Positions 8,114 through 18,342 are shown, numbered from the stretch's first letter. The stretch is 49,942 nt of DNA from Salinisphaera sp. (GCF_002729955.1 NZ_PBYA01000040.1:1-49942), one strand, 5' to 3'. The notes: generated by a model from the sequence alone, not told the origin. A program made the numbers and translations.

Positions 8114-9205
8114 ATGAGCATCAAACGTCGTCAGTTTCTTACCGGCGCGGCCGGCGCTGTTGCGGCCGCGAGTACCGTCTTCTCGCCGATGACGATCGCG
8201 CGCAACAAGAAGTATCGCCTGGGTATGGTCACCTCCTGGCCGTCCTCGATCGATACGCTCTACGGTACGGCCGAGTACATCGGCCGCTCTATCGAATACG
8301 CCACCGATGGCGATGTAGAGGTCGAGGTGTTCGCGGCCGGCGAACAGGTCGGCGGGCTGGAAGTCTTCGATGCCGTTTCCAGTGGCGCCTTCGCCATGGG
8401 GCATACGGCCTCGTACTACTACATCGGCCAGGACCCCACCCATGCCTTTTTCACCTCCATGCCGTTCGGTCTGACCGGCCAGCAGCAGAACGCCTGGATC
8501 GAGGAAGGCGGCGGTGGCGATCTCTGGAACGAGCTCAACGCGCGCAGCAATATGGTCGCCTTTCTGGCCGGCAACACGGGCGGCCAGACCGGCGGCTGGT
8601 TCAACAAGGAAATCAATTCTCCGGCCGATCTTAAGGGCCTGAAAATGCGTTTCCCCGGCGTAGGCGGCCAGGTCATGGCCCGGGCCGGCGTGAATATCCA
8701 GAACCTGCCGGGCGGCCAGGTTTATTTCGCCCTCGAGCGCGGCGTGATCGACGCGGCCGACTGGGTCAGCCCCTACGACGACGAGATCCTGCAGCTGCAC
8801 AAGGCGGCCAAGTACTACTACATGCCCAGCTGGGCCGAGCCCGGGGCCACCCTGGGCCTGTACGTCAACAACGACATCTTCAAGGATCTGCCCAAGGATA
8901 TCCGCGAGACGATCCCGGTGGCCGCCAAGGCCGCCAACGAGCGTATGTTCGCTCAGTACATGGCCCGCAACGGGCCGGCGCTCAAGCGCCTGATCGCCGG
9001 CGGGGCGCAGGTGCGCACCTTCCCCTCCGAGGTGCTCGACGTGCTCAAGGGCTATACCGACGAGATCCAGAAGGAGCACGCCGACAAGAACAAGCTCTAT
9101 GCCAAGGTCTACGATCAGTGGCAGGGCTTTCGCGACGAGGTGCGGGCCTGGACCGACGTCAGCGAGTACAACTTCCTGCGCTATATCAACGACGATCTGG
9201 CCTAG
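8114..9205 (+). CDS. TRAP solute-binding protein, DctP/TakP type
   Basis: Periplasmic binding protein, 363 residues. The N-terminus carries a twin-arginine signal (KRRQFLTGAAG) and a hydrophobic segment to about residue 27, so folded export via Tat is likely. The sequence closely follows the TakP-like group that binds 2-oxo acids: FAAGEQVGGLEVFDAV, HTASYYYIGQDP, GNTGGQTGGWFNKEIN, LKMRFPG (the ligand-carboxylate Arg region) and DWVSPYDDE. TakP has a Glu where this protein has the Asp of DWVSP, a site I recall as near the bound sodium. GGGGAG precedes the ATG. The gene converges on dctM and dctQ, its probable membrane partners, across a repeat array. Confidence 0.92.
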   Translation: MSIKRRQFLTGAAGAVAAASTVFSPMTIARNKKYRLGMVTSWPSSIDTLYGTAEYIGRSIEYATDGDVEVEVFAAGEQVGGLEVFDAVSSGAFAMGHTASYYYIGQDPTHAFFTSMPFGLTGQQQNAWIEEGGGGDLWNELNARSNMVAFLAGNTGGQTGGWFNKEINSPADLKGLKMRFPGVGGQVMARAGVNIQNLPGGQVYFALERGVIDAADWVSPYDDEILQLHKAAKYYYMPSWAEPGATLGLYVNNDIFKDLPKDIRETIPVAAKAANERMFAQYMARNGPALKRLIAGGAQVRTFPSEVLDVLKGYTDEIQKEHADKNKLYAKVYDQWQGFRDEVRAWTDVSEYNFLRYINDDLA

Positions 9206-9229
9206 CTGGACTTAAGCCCGGCCGACGGA

Positions 9230-9264
9230 AAGCCGCGCCGCCCGCCGGGCCGCGCGGCTTTTTT
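9230..9264 (+). terminator. Rho-independent terminator after binding protein
   Basis: AAGCCGCGC pairs with GCGCGGCTT around a GC-rich loop, and six T (9259-9264) close it. It lies 25 bp after the stop of the TRAP binding protein and separates that transcript from the repeat array. Confidence 0.85.
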
Positions 9265-9314
9265 AATGCGCGGGCCTACTGTCTGGCTTGCTGAGGCGCG
9301 TTCGAAGAAAGACG

Positions 9315-9449
9315 GTCCGCAAATGAACGCGAATGCACGCGAATAAGACGGAGGTTCCCGCCCTGAGCGATACGCCAATCGCGTCGGCAGCCGGGTAAGC
9401 GCCTGCCGCGCGCTTTTTTATTTGCGTTAATGGGCGTTCATTTGCGGAC
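9315..9449. repeat. Inverted-repeat element A, 135 bp
   Basis: Left arm 9315-9346 and right arm 9418-9449 are imperfect inverted copies of the 32-bp motif. The outer 16 bases pair perfectly (GTCCGCAAATGAACGC with its complement). The 71-bp core contains a run of seven T just inside the right arm. It looks MITE-like in size and symmetry, but I see no transposase. Confidence 0.85.
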
Positions 9450-9596
9450 TGTTTTTCATCCGCGGGCTGCGCAGATGGTTTAATCGATTTGTTCGCACCT
9501 TGGAATTACGAGCTTTTCGGTCGAATCGGTGCAATCGGCGTAATCTGTGGATTGCTTCAGGCAACAAAGTCTTCGCGTGGCCGAAGGCGAAGATGA

Positions 9597-9731
9597 GTCC
9601 GCAAATGAACGCGAATGCACGCGAATAAGACGGAGGTTCCCGCCCTGAGCGATACGCCAACCGCGTGGGCAGCCGGGTAAGCGCCTGCCAAACACTTTTT
9701 TATTTGCGGTTATTGGCGTTCATTCGCGGAC
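9597..9731. repeat. Inverted-repeat element B, 135 bp
   Basis: Second copy of the element, with arms at 9597-9628 and 9700-9731. The right arm has a few changes relative to element A (GCGGTT and TTCGCGGAC). The core matches element A closely. Confidence 0.85.
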
Positions 9732-9878
9732 TGTTTTTCATCCGCAGACTGCGTAGATGGTTTAATCGATTTGTTCGCACCTTGGAATTACGAGCTTTTC
9801 GATCGAATCGGTGCAATCGGCGTAATCTGTGGATTGCTTCAGGGAACAAAGTCTTCGCGTAGCAGAAGGCAAAGATGA

Positions 9879-10002
9879 GTCCGCAATAAACGCGAATGCA
9901 CGCGAATAAGACGAAGGTTTCCGCGCCCAGCGATACGCCAACCGCGTGGGCGGCCAGGTAAGGGTCCGGCAACCGCATTTCTATTGGCGTTTACTTGCGG
10001 AC
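9879..10002. repeat. Inverted-repeat element C, diverged
   Basis: Third copy. The left arm (9879-9909) has lost one base, and the right arm (9981-10002) keeps only about its last 22 bases. The core is recognisable (AGCGATACGCCAACCGCGTG) but diverged. It ends about 24 bp from the dctM stop codon. Confidence 0.75.
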
Positions 10003-10029
10003 TGTTTTCCGCCGGGCTCGCGTTGTCGC

Positions 10030-11400
10030 CTACTGCACCGCGTTGCTGAGCTGCGGCAGCCAGAGCACGAGCTGGGGGAACAGCCAGAGCAGGATCAGCG
10101 CGAACAGCTGCAGGCCGATGAAGGGCACCACGCCGCGATAGATATCCACGGTACGAATGCCCGGCGGCGCCACGCCCTTGAGATAGAACAGTGCAAAGCC
10201 GAACGGCGGGGTGAGAAACGACGCCTGCAGATTGACCGCGATGAGCACGGCGAACCAGAGCGGGTCGATGCCCAGCTGGATGGCAATCGGGGTGATCACC
10301 GGCACGACGATGAAGCTGATCTCGATGAAGTCCACGAAAAAGCCCAGCACGAAGATCGTGAGCATCGTGAAGAACAGGAATGCCAGCGCACCGCCGGGCA
10401 GGTCGAGCAGGATTTCTTCCACCAGCTGCGGGCCGCCGAGCGAGGCGAAGACCATGGTGAAGGCCGTCGCGCCGAGCAGGATGATGAACACCATCGCGGT
10501 GAGCTTGACGGTCTGATCCATCACCGCGCTCAGGCTTTCCCAGTTCAGGCGGCGATTGATCAGGGCCAGCAGGCTCGCGCCCAGTGCGCCCATGGCACCG
10601 GCCTCGGTCGGCGTGGCGATACCGGCGAAGATGGTGCCCAGCACGATGAGAATCAGCGCCAGCGGCGGCGTCATCATGCCCAGTACCCGCAGCATCAGCC
10701 GGCGCGGGCTGATATCGCGTTCGCTGGCCGGCAGCGCCGGGGCCCGCTCGGGGTGGCGTATCGCCACATAGACGATCCAGAGCACGAACAGCCCGGCCAG
10801 CATAAGCCCGGGGATGAGCGCGCCCAGGAACAGATCGCCGATGGACACCCGCATCTGGTCGCCGAGAATGATCAGCACGATGCTCGGCGGCACGATCTGG
10901 CCGAGGGTGCCGGAGGCCGCGACCGTGCCGGAGGCCAGGCCCTTGTCGTAGTTGTACTTGAGCATCACCGGCAGGGCGAGCACGCCCATGGTGACCACCG
11001 AGGCACCGACGACGCCGGTCGAAGCCGCCAGCAGGGTGCCGACCACCACCACCGAGATCGCCAGCCCGCCGCGTACGCGCCCGAACAGCAGGCCCATCGT
11101 CTGCAGCAGGTCGGAGGCCAGACGCGATTTTTCCAGCATCACGCCCATGAACACGAAGAACGGCACGGCGACCAGTTCGTAGTTGTCCATGATGTTGCCG
11201 AAGATACGCCCCGGCAGGATGTTGAGCCGGGCCATGCGAAACGCCGGCTCCCAGGGCAGGGCAATGCCCATATCCGGCAGCATGTCGCTGCCGATCAGCG
11301 TGAACAGCACGGCCGTGCCGCCCAGCGTGAAGGCCACGGGGTAGCCGATCAGCAGCAGGCCGATCGCGGTCGCGAACATCCAGAGAGCGAGATAATCCAC
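10030..11400 (-). CDS. TRAP transporter large permease DctM
   Basis: Large TRAP permease of 456 residues with about twelve membrane segments. Typical signatures are GYPVAFTLGGTAVLF near the N-terminus, GLLFGRVRGGLAISVVVVGTLLAASTGVVGASV near residues 100-135, and GTLGQIVPPSIVLIILGD around 165-182. It forms the sodium-coupled transport channel with DctQ. Its sequence suits the COG4664 group that works with TakP-like binding proteins, agreeing with the convergent binding protein at 8114. The first codon is GTG with a weak ribosome binding site. dctQ lies 46 bp upstream in the same operon. Confidence 0.93.
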   Translation of the reverse strand: MDYLALWMFATAIGLLLIGYPVAFTLGGTAVLFTLIGSDMLPDMGIALPWEPAFRMARLNILPGRIFGNIMDNYELVAVPFFVFMGVMLEKSRLASDLLQTMGLLFGRVRGGLAISVVVVGTLLAASTGVVGASVVTMGVLALPVMLKYNYDKGLASGTVAASGTLGQIVPPSIVLIILGDQMRVSIGDLFLGALIPGLMLAGLFVLWIVYVAIRHPERAPALPASERDISPRRLMLRVLGMMTPPLALILIVLGTIFAGIATPTEAGAMGALGASLLALINRRLNWESLSAVMDQTVKLTAMVFIILLGATAFTMVFASLGGPQLVEEILLDLPGGALAFLFFTMLTIFVLGFFVDFIEISFIVVPVITPIAIQLGIDPLWFAVLIAVNLQASFLTPPFGFALFYLKGVAPPGIRTVDIYRGVVPFIGLQLFALILLWLFPQLVLWLPQLSNAVQ

Positions 11401-11446
11401 GGTCAGCAGAGCCTGTTGTCGGGGTATGCGCGCATGCAGGGCTGGC

Positions 11447-12019
11447 CTAGAGGCCCTCGGTTTCCTGGGTGGCGCGATGGGCTTCGTTTTCGGCGAAGCC
11501 GGGTTCGCGGGCCAGATAGGCGATGTTCTTGATCAGCTCGCTTACGCCTTGAAGGATGAGCATCGCAAAGGCCACGAGCATGACGGTCTTGATCGGGTAG
11601 CGGGCCAGCCCGCCCGGGTTGGGGCTTTGTTCCATTACTGCCCAGGAGCGCTCTACATAGCCCAGGCAGAAATACAGGCCGAAGATGCAGAACGGCACCA
11701 GAAAGAACAGCGTGCCGAATATATCGATCCAAGCTCGCGCGCGCGGGCCCAGGCGGCTGTAGACGATATCCACGCGCACATGGCCGTCAACGCGCAGCAG
11801 ATAGGCCGCGCCCAGCAGAAAGATCAGATCGAAGGCATAGGTCTGCAGCTCGAGATAGACGTTCGCCGAAAGCTGTACGCCCAGATACTGGCCCAGATAG
11901 CGGGTGATCACGTTATAGGCGCCGAGCAGCACCATGGCGATGGTTAGCCACCACATCAGGCGGCCAACGAAGGTGGAAAAGCCGTCGATCGCGCGTGCCA
12001 CGCCCAGCAGAATGTTCAT
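11447..12019 (-). CDS. TRAP transporter small permease DctQ
   Basis: Small TRAP permease of 190 residues with four predicted membrane helices (about 15-40, 52-75, 95-118, 140-165). Features are FVGRLMWWLTIAMVLLGAYNVITRY at the N-terminus and a central LLRVDGHVRVDIVYSRLGPRARAW, the usual DctQ loop between helices 2 and 3. It holds the binding protein and DctM together. GAGGAGA sits just ahead of the ATG. It is the first gene of a dctQ-dctM operon. Confidence 0.92.
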   Translation of the reverse strand: MNILLGVARAIDGFSTFVGRLMWWLTIAMVLLGAYNVITRYLGQYLGVQLSANVYLELQTYAFDLIFLLGAAYLLRVDGHVRVDIVYSRLGPRARAWIDIFGTLFFLVPFCIFGLYFCLGYVERSWAVMEQSPNPGGLARYPIKTVMLVAFAMLILQGVSELIKNIAYLAREPGFAENEAHRATQETEGL

Positions 12020-12156
12020 GTTGTCTCCTCGGCCGTCGTTCTATTGCGACGACTCACGCGCGCATACAAGGCGGCGATTCTAGCCGACCGCGCGGCAATA
12101 GCCCAAGCCATGGGCCGCATCATGGGGCGAAGGCGTCGGGATACGCTCGGCAGAAA

Positions 12157-12189
12157 GAAAAAAGCCCGGCGTGCAGACGCACGCCGGGC
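12157..12189 (-). terminator. Terminator after the acylase gene
   Basis: Read on the minus strand, an 11-bp stem (GCCCGGCGTGC with GCACGCCGGGC) closes a 4-base loop and is followed by a run of six or seven T (12157-12163 as A on the plus strand). It lies 21 bp past the acylase stop codon. Confidence 0.93.
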
Positions 12190-12209
12190 CGTTCGGGCAC
12201 GGGCAAAGC

Positions 12210-14954
12210 CTAGCGCGTCGCGGTCGTGGCCTCGATGGTTTCCGATTCAAGATTCGGATCGGCGGCAATATCGGCTTGGCGATAGAGCAGCTTGCGGTAG
12301 TTCTTGTTCGAATACCGCTGATCCTGGTCCTCGAAATGGTCGGAGCCGGCATCGTCCGACTGGCTGTAGCTGATCAGCCCATAGCCTTCCGGGCCGTTGT
12401 CGCCGAAGCTCAGGCCGAAGTGCCAGCTGGTGCCGTAGCCGATCAACCAGCCCTCGTTGGGCGTGCTCGACAGATCGCCCGTATTGGCCAGCGTATCGGC
12501 AGGGGCGACACGCGGATAGCGGGTGCCGTCCTCCACCGCGTTGACGTCGGGACGCACGATATTGAAGCCGCCTTCGAGATTCTGGTTGCCGTGCCATTCG
12601 ATCGGGCTGCCCGAGGGGGCGGGCGTGCCGTTCGGCCGCGTGCCGGCCGATTGCTGCACGCGCTGGACATCGCCCAGGCGTGCGTCATACGCGATATTCC
12701 CCTGATCGAGCCGGTCCAGTCCACGCGCCAGCGAGGCCAGCATCGGGTCCTGGGCGGGGTTGCTCGGTGCGGCGTTGGGCGTGCTCGGCGTGGTGGCCGG
12801 GTTGGCCGGGTCGAAGGCCACCGAGAACTGGGCCGGATAGCTGGGGTCGTAGTCCGCCATGAACACGCGGAACACATGGGCGCCGGTGCTGTTCACGTCG
12901 TAGACGCCGTCCCAGTTCGCCAACGCAGCACAGCCCGCGGCAACCGAGCGGCTGCCCGAGCCGGTGTTGATTGCCGTGTCGCCCGCGTTCGTACAGCGGG
13001 TGCGCAGTTCGTCGAGCAGGGTTTCGGCGTAGTAGGCGCGGTTGGAATACAGGGCCTTGATGATCTCCTCTCCGGTGAACTTGCCGTCGCTGCCGGCCGG
13101 AGCCACCGTCGAGCGGCCGGGGTCGGTCGGGTTTTCCAGCATCTTCAGGCCCATGCGCGTACGCGGCGAGAGAATGCTGTTGGTCTTGCCATAAAGCGGC
13201 GAAAAGCCGGTCAGGAAAGCGTCCGGATTGGTTGCCCAGTAGCTGTCGTTGGAGTTCTGGACATAGTCGCGGCGCTCGAGCTTGGGCGCGCCGGCATAGG
13301 GCACCCGCCCGTCGCAGTCGCCCTCGATCCAGTCATTGAGCGAACGGCTGCCGTCGAGCAGGGTCACGCCGGCGTCGAACAGCCCGGCGACCACCGGGTT
13401 CACCGTCGCCCGTGCCTGAAACGCCTGCAGCGCACCCTGGGAAAGCTGCGGTACCGACGTGCCATCGATATAGAAGGCCTGGCCGGAGTCGTCGGCATAC
13501 ATGGTGTTTACCCACAGCACGCTCCCGCAGGCCTGGAAGGGCTGTTTGAACTGGGCGAGGTTCGACGCCCGGCCCATGTTCAGCCACTGGTCGACCACCT
13601 GGCGGGCGGTTTCAGTATTGGCATCGCGATAGGTCAGGGCCGATGCACGGCCGGCGAACTGGCCGCCCCAGGCCGGCAGGTTCTCGTTGATCACGTTACC
13701 GGCCAGCATTGGGCCGTATTCCGAGAAATAGAACTCGCGTTGCAGCGTGGTGGGCGTGGGCGAGCCATTGGCCACCTGGATCGACAGCGTCTTCGACTCG
13801 ATCTTCTTCGGCTCGCCGTCCTTGATATAGGTCATCCCGCTGGAATCGCTCGGATCCAGGGTTAGATCGTAGAGGGTGAAATGTTGGGCGGTGGATACGG
13901 TATGCGTCCAGGCAATGTTCTCGTTGAAGCCGATCAGCGGAATCACGATGCCGATCAGGCCGGCGCCGTTGACGTTGTAGACGCCCGGCACGGTGAGCTG
14001 CATCTGATACAGCCGGCGGTTGCCGGTGTAGGGGAAATGCGGGTTCGCGAGCAGTGCGCCCTTGCCGTTTTCGGTCATTTCCGAGCCGATGCCCCAGCCG
14101 TTGCTGGCCATGCCGCGATCATTGAAGTCGGTCTTGGCGCCAATCGATTCCGGCGTGGCGGCACGCGCGAACTGGGCAAGCGCCTTGGCATTGAAGACAT
14201 CAGCTGACGCCGGATCGGCTTGGGCGAACGACGATGAAGTCTGGGCGGTCGCACCTGCCTGCGCCACGGGTGTCGGCGCCGGGTTGGTGTTGGGTGGCAC
14301 GGCCAGGAAAATGGGCCCGCCGGTGAACTGATCGCCGCTCGCATAGAGAGCTACCAGCTGATAGTAGGCATAGACATCCGTGGCCGAGATCGGCCGTACC
14401 CAGGGTCCGCTGTTGCACTTGGCGGGCAGGTTCTGCCGGCCCGTGTCGTTCAGGTACTTGTTATAGCCGGCCGCGAAACCGCGCAGCATGGCCTGGCCCG
14501 GGGCCGAAAGCTCGTCGAACTCGTCCTGCGCCTTTTCCAGAAGGCCCAGGGCCTTGTAGCTGAAGTCGGTGATGACGTTCACGCCGATCGGCAGCTGCGG
14601 GCTGAGGTTCTCGCCCGGACCGTAATACATCGCCCGCTCGCCGCGAGCGCGCACGATCGAATCCGCGATGATGCAGATATTGTCGCGCGCTTGGACATAA
14701 CCGGAGCCGAAGGCGGCCGATTCCAGGTTGTCGGCGGTGATATGCGGCACGCCGCCCGTGGTGGTCTGAACCGTGGCCGAGAGCTGGCCGTCGGGCGCGT
14801 TGATCTGGCTGTCGCTCAGCGAGCTGGGCCCGGTGTCGCGGTTATTGCTGCGGTCGTCATCGCTGCCATCGGAGGAGCAGCCGATCAGGCCCGCTCCCAG
14901 ACACAGCGAAACGGTGGCGGCGACCAGCGGCCGCTTCCAATCGAATGTTTTCAT
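12210..14954 (-). CDS. Penicillin acylase-family lipoprotein
   Basis: Ntn-hydrolase of 914 residues. The signal ends at a lipobox (LIGC, Cys26) followed by an Asp/Ser/Asn-rich linker, so it is probably a lipoprotein. The alpha region spans about 60-283. The chain is expected to be cut before Ser284 in MASNGWGIG, the autocatalytic nucleophile; NSNDSYWATNP later holds the family's oxyanion Asn. The layout is nearer the acyl-homoserine-lactone/aculeacin acylase group than classic penicillin G acylase. A Pro/Ala/Thr-rich low-complexity stretch (about 225-260) sits where the propeptide spacer is expected. I chose the ATG at 14954, behind GAGGGG, over one five codons upstream. Substrate is undetermined. 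Monocistronic, with its own terminator. Confidence 0.88.
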   Translation of the reverse strand: MKTFDWKRPLVAATVSLCLGAGLIGCSSDGSDDDRSNNRDTGPSSLSDSQINAPDGQLSATVQTTTGGVPHITADNLESAAFGSGYVQARDNICIIADSIVRARGERAMYYGPGENLSPQLPIGVNVITDFSYKALGLLEKAQDEFDELSAPGQAMLRGFAAGYNKYLNDTGRQNLPAKCNSGPWVRPISATDVYAYYQLVALYASGDQFTGGPIFLAVPPNTNPAPTPVAQAGATAQTSSSFAQADPASADVFNAKALAQFARAATPESIGAKTDFNDRGMASNGWGIGSEMTENGKGALLANPHFPYTGNRRLYQMQLTVPGVYNVNGAGLIGIVIPLIGFNENIAWTHTVSTAQHFTLYDLTLDPSDSSGMTYIKDGEPKKIESKTLSIQVANGSPTPTTLQREFYFSEYGPMLAGNVINENLPAWGGQFAGRASALTYRDANTETARQVVDQWLNMGRASNLAQFKQPFQACGSVLWVNTMYADDSGQAFYIDGTSVPQLSQGALQAFQARATVNPVVAGLFDAGVTLLDGSRSLNDWIEGDCDGRVPYAGAPKLERRDYVQNSNDSYWATNPDAFLTGFSPLYGKTNSILSPRTRMGLKMLENPTDPGRSTVAPAGSDGKFTGEEIIKALYSNRAYYAETLLDELRTRCTNAGDTAINTGSGSRSVAAGCAALANWDGVYDVNSTGAHVFRVFMADYDPSYPAQFSVAFDPANPATTPSTPNAAPSNPAQDPMLASLARGLDRLDQGNIAYDARLGDVQRVQQSAGTRPNGTPAPSGSPIEWHGNQNLEGGFNIVRPDVNAVEDGTRYPRVAPADTLANTGDLSSTPNEGWLIGYGTSWHFGLSFGDNGPEGYGLISYSQSDDAGSDHFEDQDQRYSNKNYRKLLYRQADIAADPNLESETIEATTATR

Positions 14955-15187
14955 GGTTTCCCCTCGCATTATCGATTTTGTTTATCACGCGGGCCGAAGC
15001 CTGGGCGGCGCTACAAGCGACGCGCTGAACGGTCGTTCGGCAGTCGCTCGATCATAGCTCGCCGGTTCGCGTTTTGCACGGCCCAAAATCGCGGGCGACG
15101 TTCGTTTTAGCCCTGCCATGACATGGCCGCTTGAAATATCCGTAAACGTTTGCGTCCAATGGGACAAAACCGCGCTATATTCAGGCT

Positions 15188-15688
15188 ATGAAACCGAAAT
15201 TACTCTCGATCGTTCTCTGCAGCGCGCTGCTGGCCGCCTGTGCCAGCGGCCCGGCCTATCGCGCCGCGCCCACCGCCGATAGCTATGGCTATCGCGATAC
15301 GCAGCTCACCGCCGATCGCTATCGCGTGAGTTTCTCCGGCGATTACGGCACGGCCCGTGAAACGGTCGAGAATTTCGCCCTGTTCCGGGCCGCGAATGTG
15401 GCCGTCGAGCACGGCGCGACGCGTTTTCGTATCGTCTCTCGCGATACATCGCCGGTGACCAGCAACTACGGCGGCGGGCCGAGCACGAGCATCGGTTACG
15501 GCTGGGGCTACCCGGCCTGGGGCACGAGCATCGGCTATTCGACGGGCGGCTCAAGCCGTACCCGCTATGAAACGGTGCTGGAAATCCAGCTGGGCGCCGA
15601 AGTGCCCGAACAGGGCGCCGAGGTCTACGACGCGAACGAGCTCAAGCGCAATCTCTCGGCGGCGGTCGCAGCCGGCGAGCAGCGCTAG
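15188..15688 (+). CDS. CC0125/CC1285-family lipoprotein
   Basis: Lipoprotein of 166 residues with signal and lipobox LAAC (Cys18). The body matches a small proteobacterial family of unknown function: LTADRYRVSFSGDYGTARETVENFALFRAANVAVEHGATRF followed by FRIVSRDT. A Gly/Ser/Tyr-rich low-complexity stretch at about 95-120 is followed by a predicted beta strand (ETVLEIQLG). The family is often found as lone genes in envelope contexts. It is divergent from the acylase gene and convergent with the tonB operon. I cannot assign a function. Confidence 0.8.
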   Translation: MKPKLLSIVLCSALLAACASGPAYRAAPTADSYGYRDTQLTADRYRVSFSGDYGTARETVENFALFRAANVAVEHGATRFRIVSRDTSPVTSNYGGGPSTSIGYGWGYPAWGTSIGYSTGGSSRTRYETVLEIQLGAEVPEQGAEVYDANELKRNLSAAVAAGEQR

Positions 15689-15866
15689 CCAGACCGGTCG
15701 ATCGGGCAGGCCACTGTGTCGCTCCCGGCTCGACGCTCGCCGACCGCGTGCGCGGTGAACGGCACGATTAAGCTGCGGCCGCGAATAGCCCGGCGCTGAA
15801 TGTCGGCAAATCCGGCGAGCGTTGCCGGCTTTGGCGTCGCCGGATGAACGCCACCGTCCACAGCGC

Positions 15867-16747
<881 letters not shown>

Positions 16748-16751
<4 letters not shown>

Positions 16752-17149
16752 GGGTCCTTGTGCTGGGTCAGCAGGTTGACTTCGGCGATGCCGGCGCTGC
16801 GCAGGGTGGCGAACAGCCCGCTCAGGGCATCCGCTTTCAGGCCGCCGTCGGCACGAATCTGCAGCGGCTTGTCATCGGGCCAGTCGGCCAGCGCATCGGG
16901 CAGTGCTTCGCGCTCGATCGGCTTGCCGCCGAAGGCCAGACGCCCATCGGCGGCCACCGCCAGTACCTGGTTTTCCAGCTGGGTGGATTGCTCCGTATCG
17001 GCGGTGGCGGGCGGCGTGAGTTCGAACGGCGGGTTTTGTGCCAGAACCCCGGCGAGCATGAAAAAGATCAGCAGCAGGAAAACGATGTTGATCAGCGGCA
17101 GCACGTTTTCTTCGGTGGAACGCGGGCGCTTGGGCGGTGCAACGATCAT
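16748..17149 (-). CDS. exbD: ExbD-family protein, relay Asp replaced
   Basis: Second ExbD paralogue, 133 residues. There is one membrane helix (about 16-36) followed by a periplasmic domain. In the helix the sequence reads [17 protein letters not shown], with Asn21 where ExbD proteins normally carry the proton-relay Asp (compare LTPLIDVVF in its neighbour). The gene is otherwise intact and its C-terminal domain is complete, so this is not an obvious pseudogene. It may form a heterodimer with the first ExbD. It overlaps both neighbours by ATGA, which implies translational coupling. Confidence 0.9.
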
Positions 17150-17556
17150 GGTGCCTCCGCCTTGGCGCCGGTGGCCAGCGACATGGGCGCAACCCCCGCG
17201 CCGGAAAGCGCATCGAGCGCGCCGACGGTGACATCGAGCGTGGCTTCGGCCTCGGGCTGCACGATCACGGCCGACACGTCGCCGGCCTCGATGGCGGCGT
17301 TCAGGCGCTGTGCGAGCGAACGCGTATCGCGGCTGGCGCTGCCGTTGTAGTGCAGGGTACCGTCGGCATCGACTCGTACCACGGCCGGCGGTGTATCACC
17401 GGGCGCGGCTTCGCTGGTGCCGGTCGCCAGGGTGATGGGCCGCCAGTCGGTGAAGCTCGTGGCCAGCATGAAGAACACGAGCAGGATGAACACCACGTCG
17501 ATCAACGGCGTGAGGCTGATCGAATGGGTGCGCCGCTCGAGTGTTTCGATATGCAT
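17146..17556 (-). CDS. exbD: ExbD biopolymer transport protein
   Basis: ExbD/TolR-family protein of 136 residues. The single membrane helix (about 15-35) holds SLTPLIDVVFILLVFFML, with the essential Asp at residue 20. The periplasmic domain follows, with VRVDADGTLHYNG and a QRLNAAIEAGDVSAVIVQPE segment typical of the fold. Together with ExbB it converts proton flow into movement of TonB. It starts 9 bp after exbB and overlaps the next exbD gene by four bases. Confidence 0.93.
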   Translation of the reverse strand: MHIETLERRTHSISLTPLIDVVFILLVFFMLATSFTDWRPITLATGTSEAAPGDTPPAVVRVDADGTLHYNGSASRDTRSLAQRLNAAIEAGDVSAVIVQPEAEATLDVTVGALDALSGAGVAPMSLATGAKAEAP

Positions 17557-17565
17557 GGCGCCGGC

Positions 17566-18291
<726 letters not shown>

Positions 18292-18342
18292 GACAGTTTT
18301 CTCGGCTGTGGGATGTTAGAACATTGCGCGACAAGGCGCGGG

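Larger units (their letters stand above)
9315..10006. repeat. Tandem array, 282-bp period, 2.4 copies
   Basis: Two full copies (9315-9596 and 9597-9878) and a partial third (9879 to about 10006) are in direct tandem with an exact 282-bp period. Copies 1 and 2 differ at only a few percent of positions; the third is more diverged. Each unit is a 135-bp inverted-repeat element followed by a 147-bp spacer. The spacer (9450-9596 and 9732-9878) includes a shared segment from GTTTAATCGATTTGTTCGC through ATCTGTGGATTGCTTCAGG. Open frames inside give peptides I have seen as spurious annotations of similar repeats in other genomes, so I call the stretch non-coding. It fills the gap between the convergent TRAP genes. 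Confidence 0.93.

Noticed and set aside
9427-9978. Several short proteins of about 65-92 residues on both strands in the repeat region.
   Set aside because: They recur with the repeat period, lack ribosome binding sites and look like known false annotations of repeat DNA.
9315-10006. CRISPR array.
   Set aside because: The period is 282 bp with near-identical spacers, not short repeats with unique spacers, and there are no cas genes.
9315-10006. Insertion sequence.
   Set aside because: There is no transposase-like frame and no clear target-site duplication; only the inverted-repeat symmetry suggests mobility.
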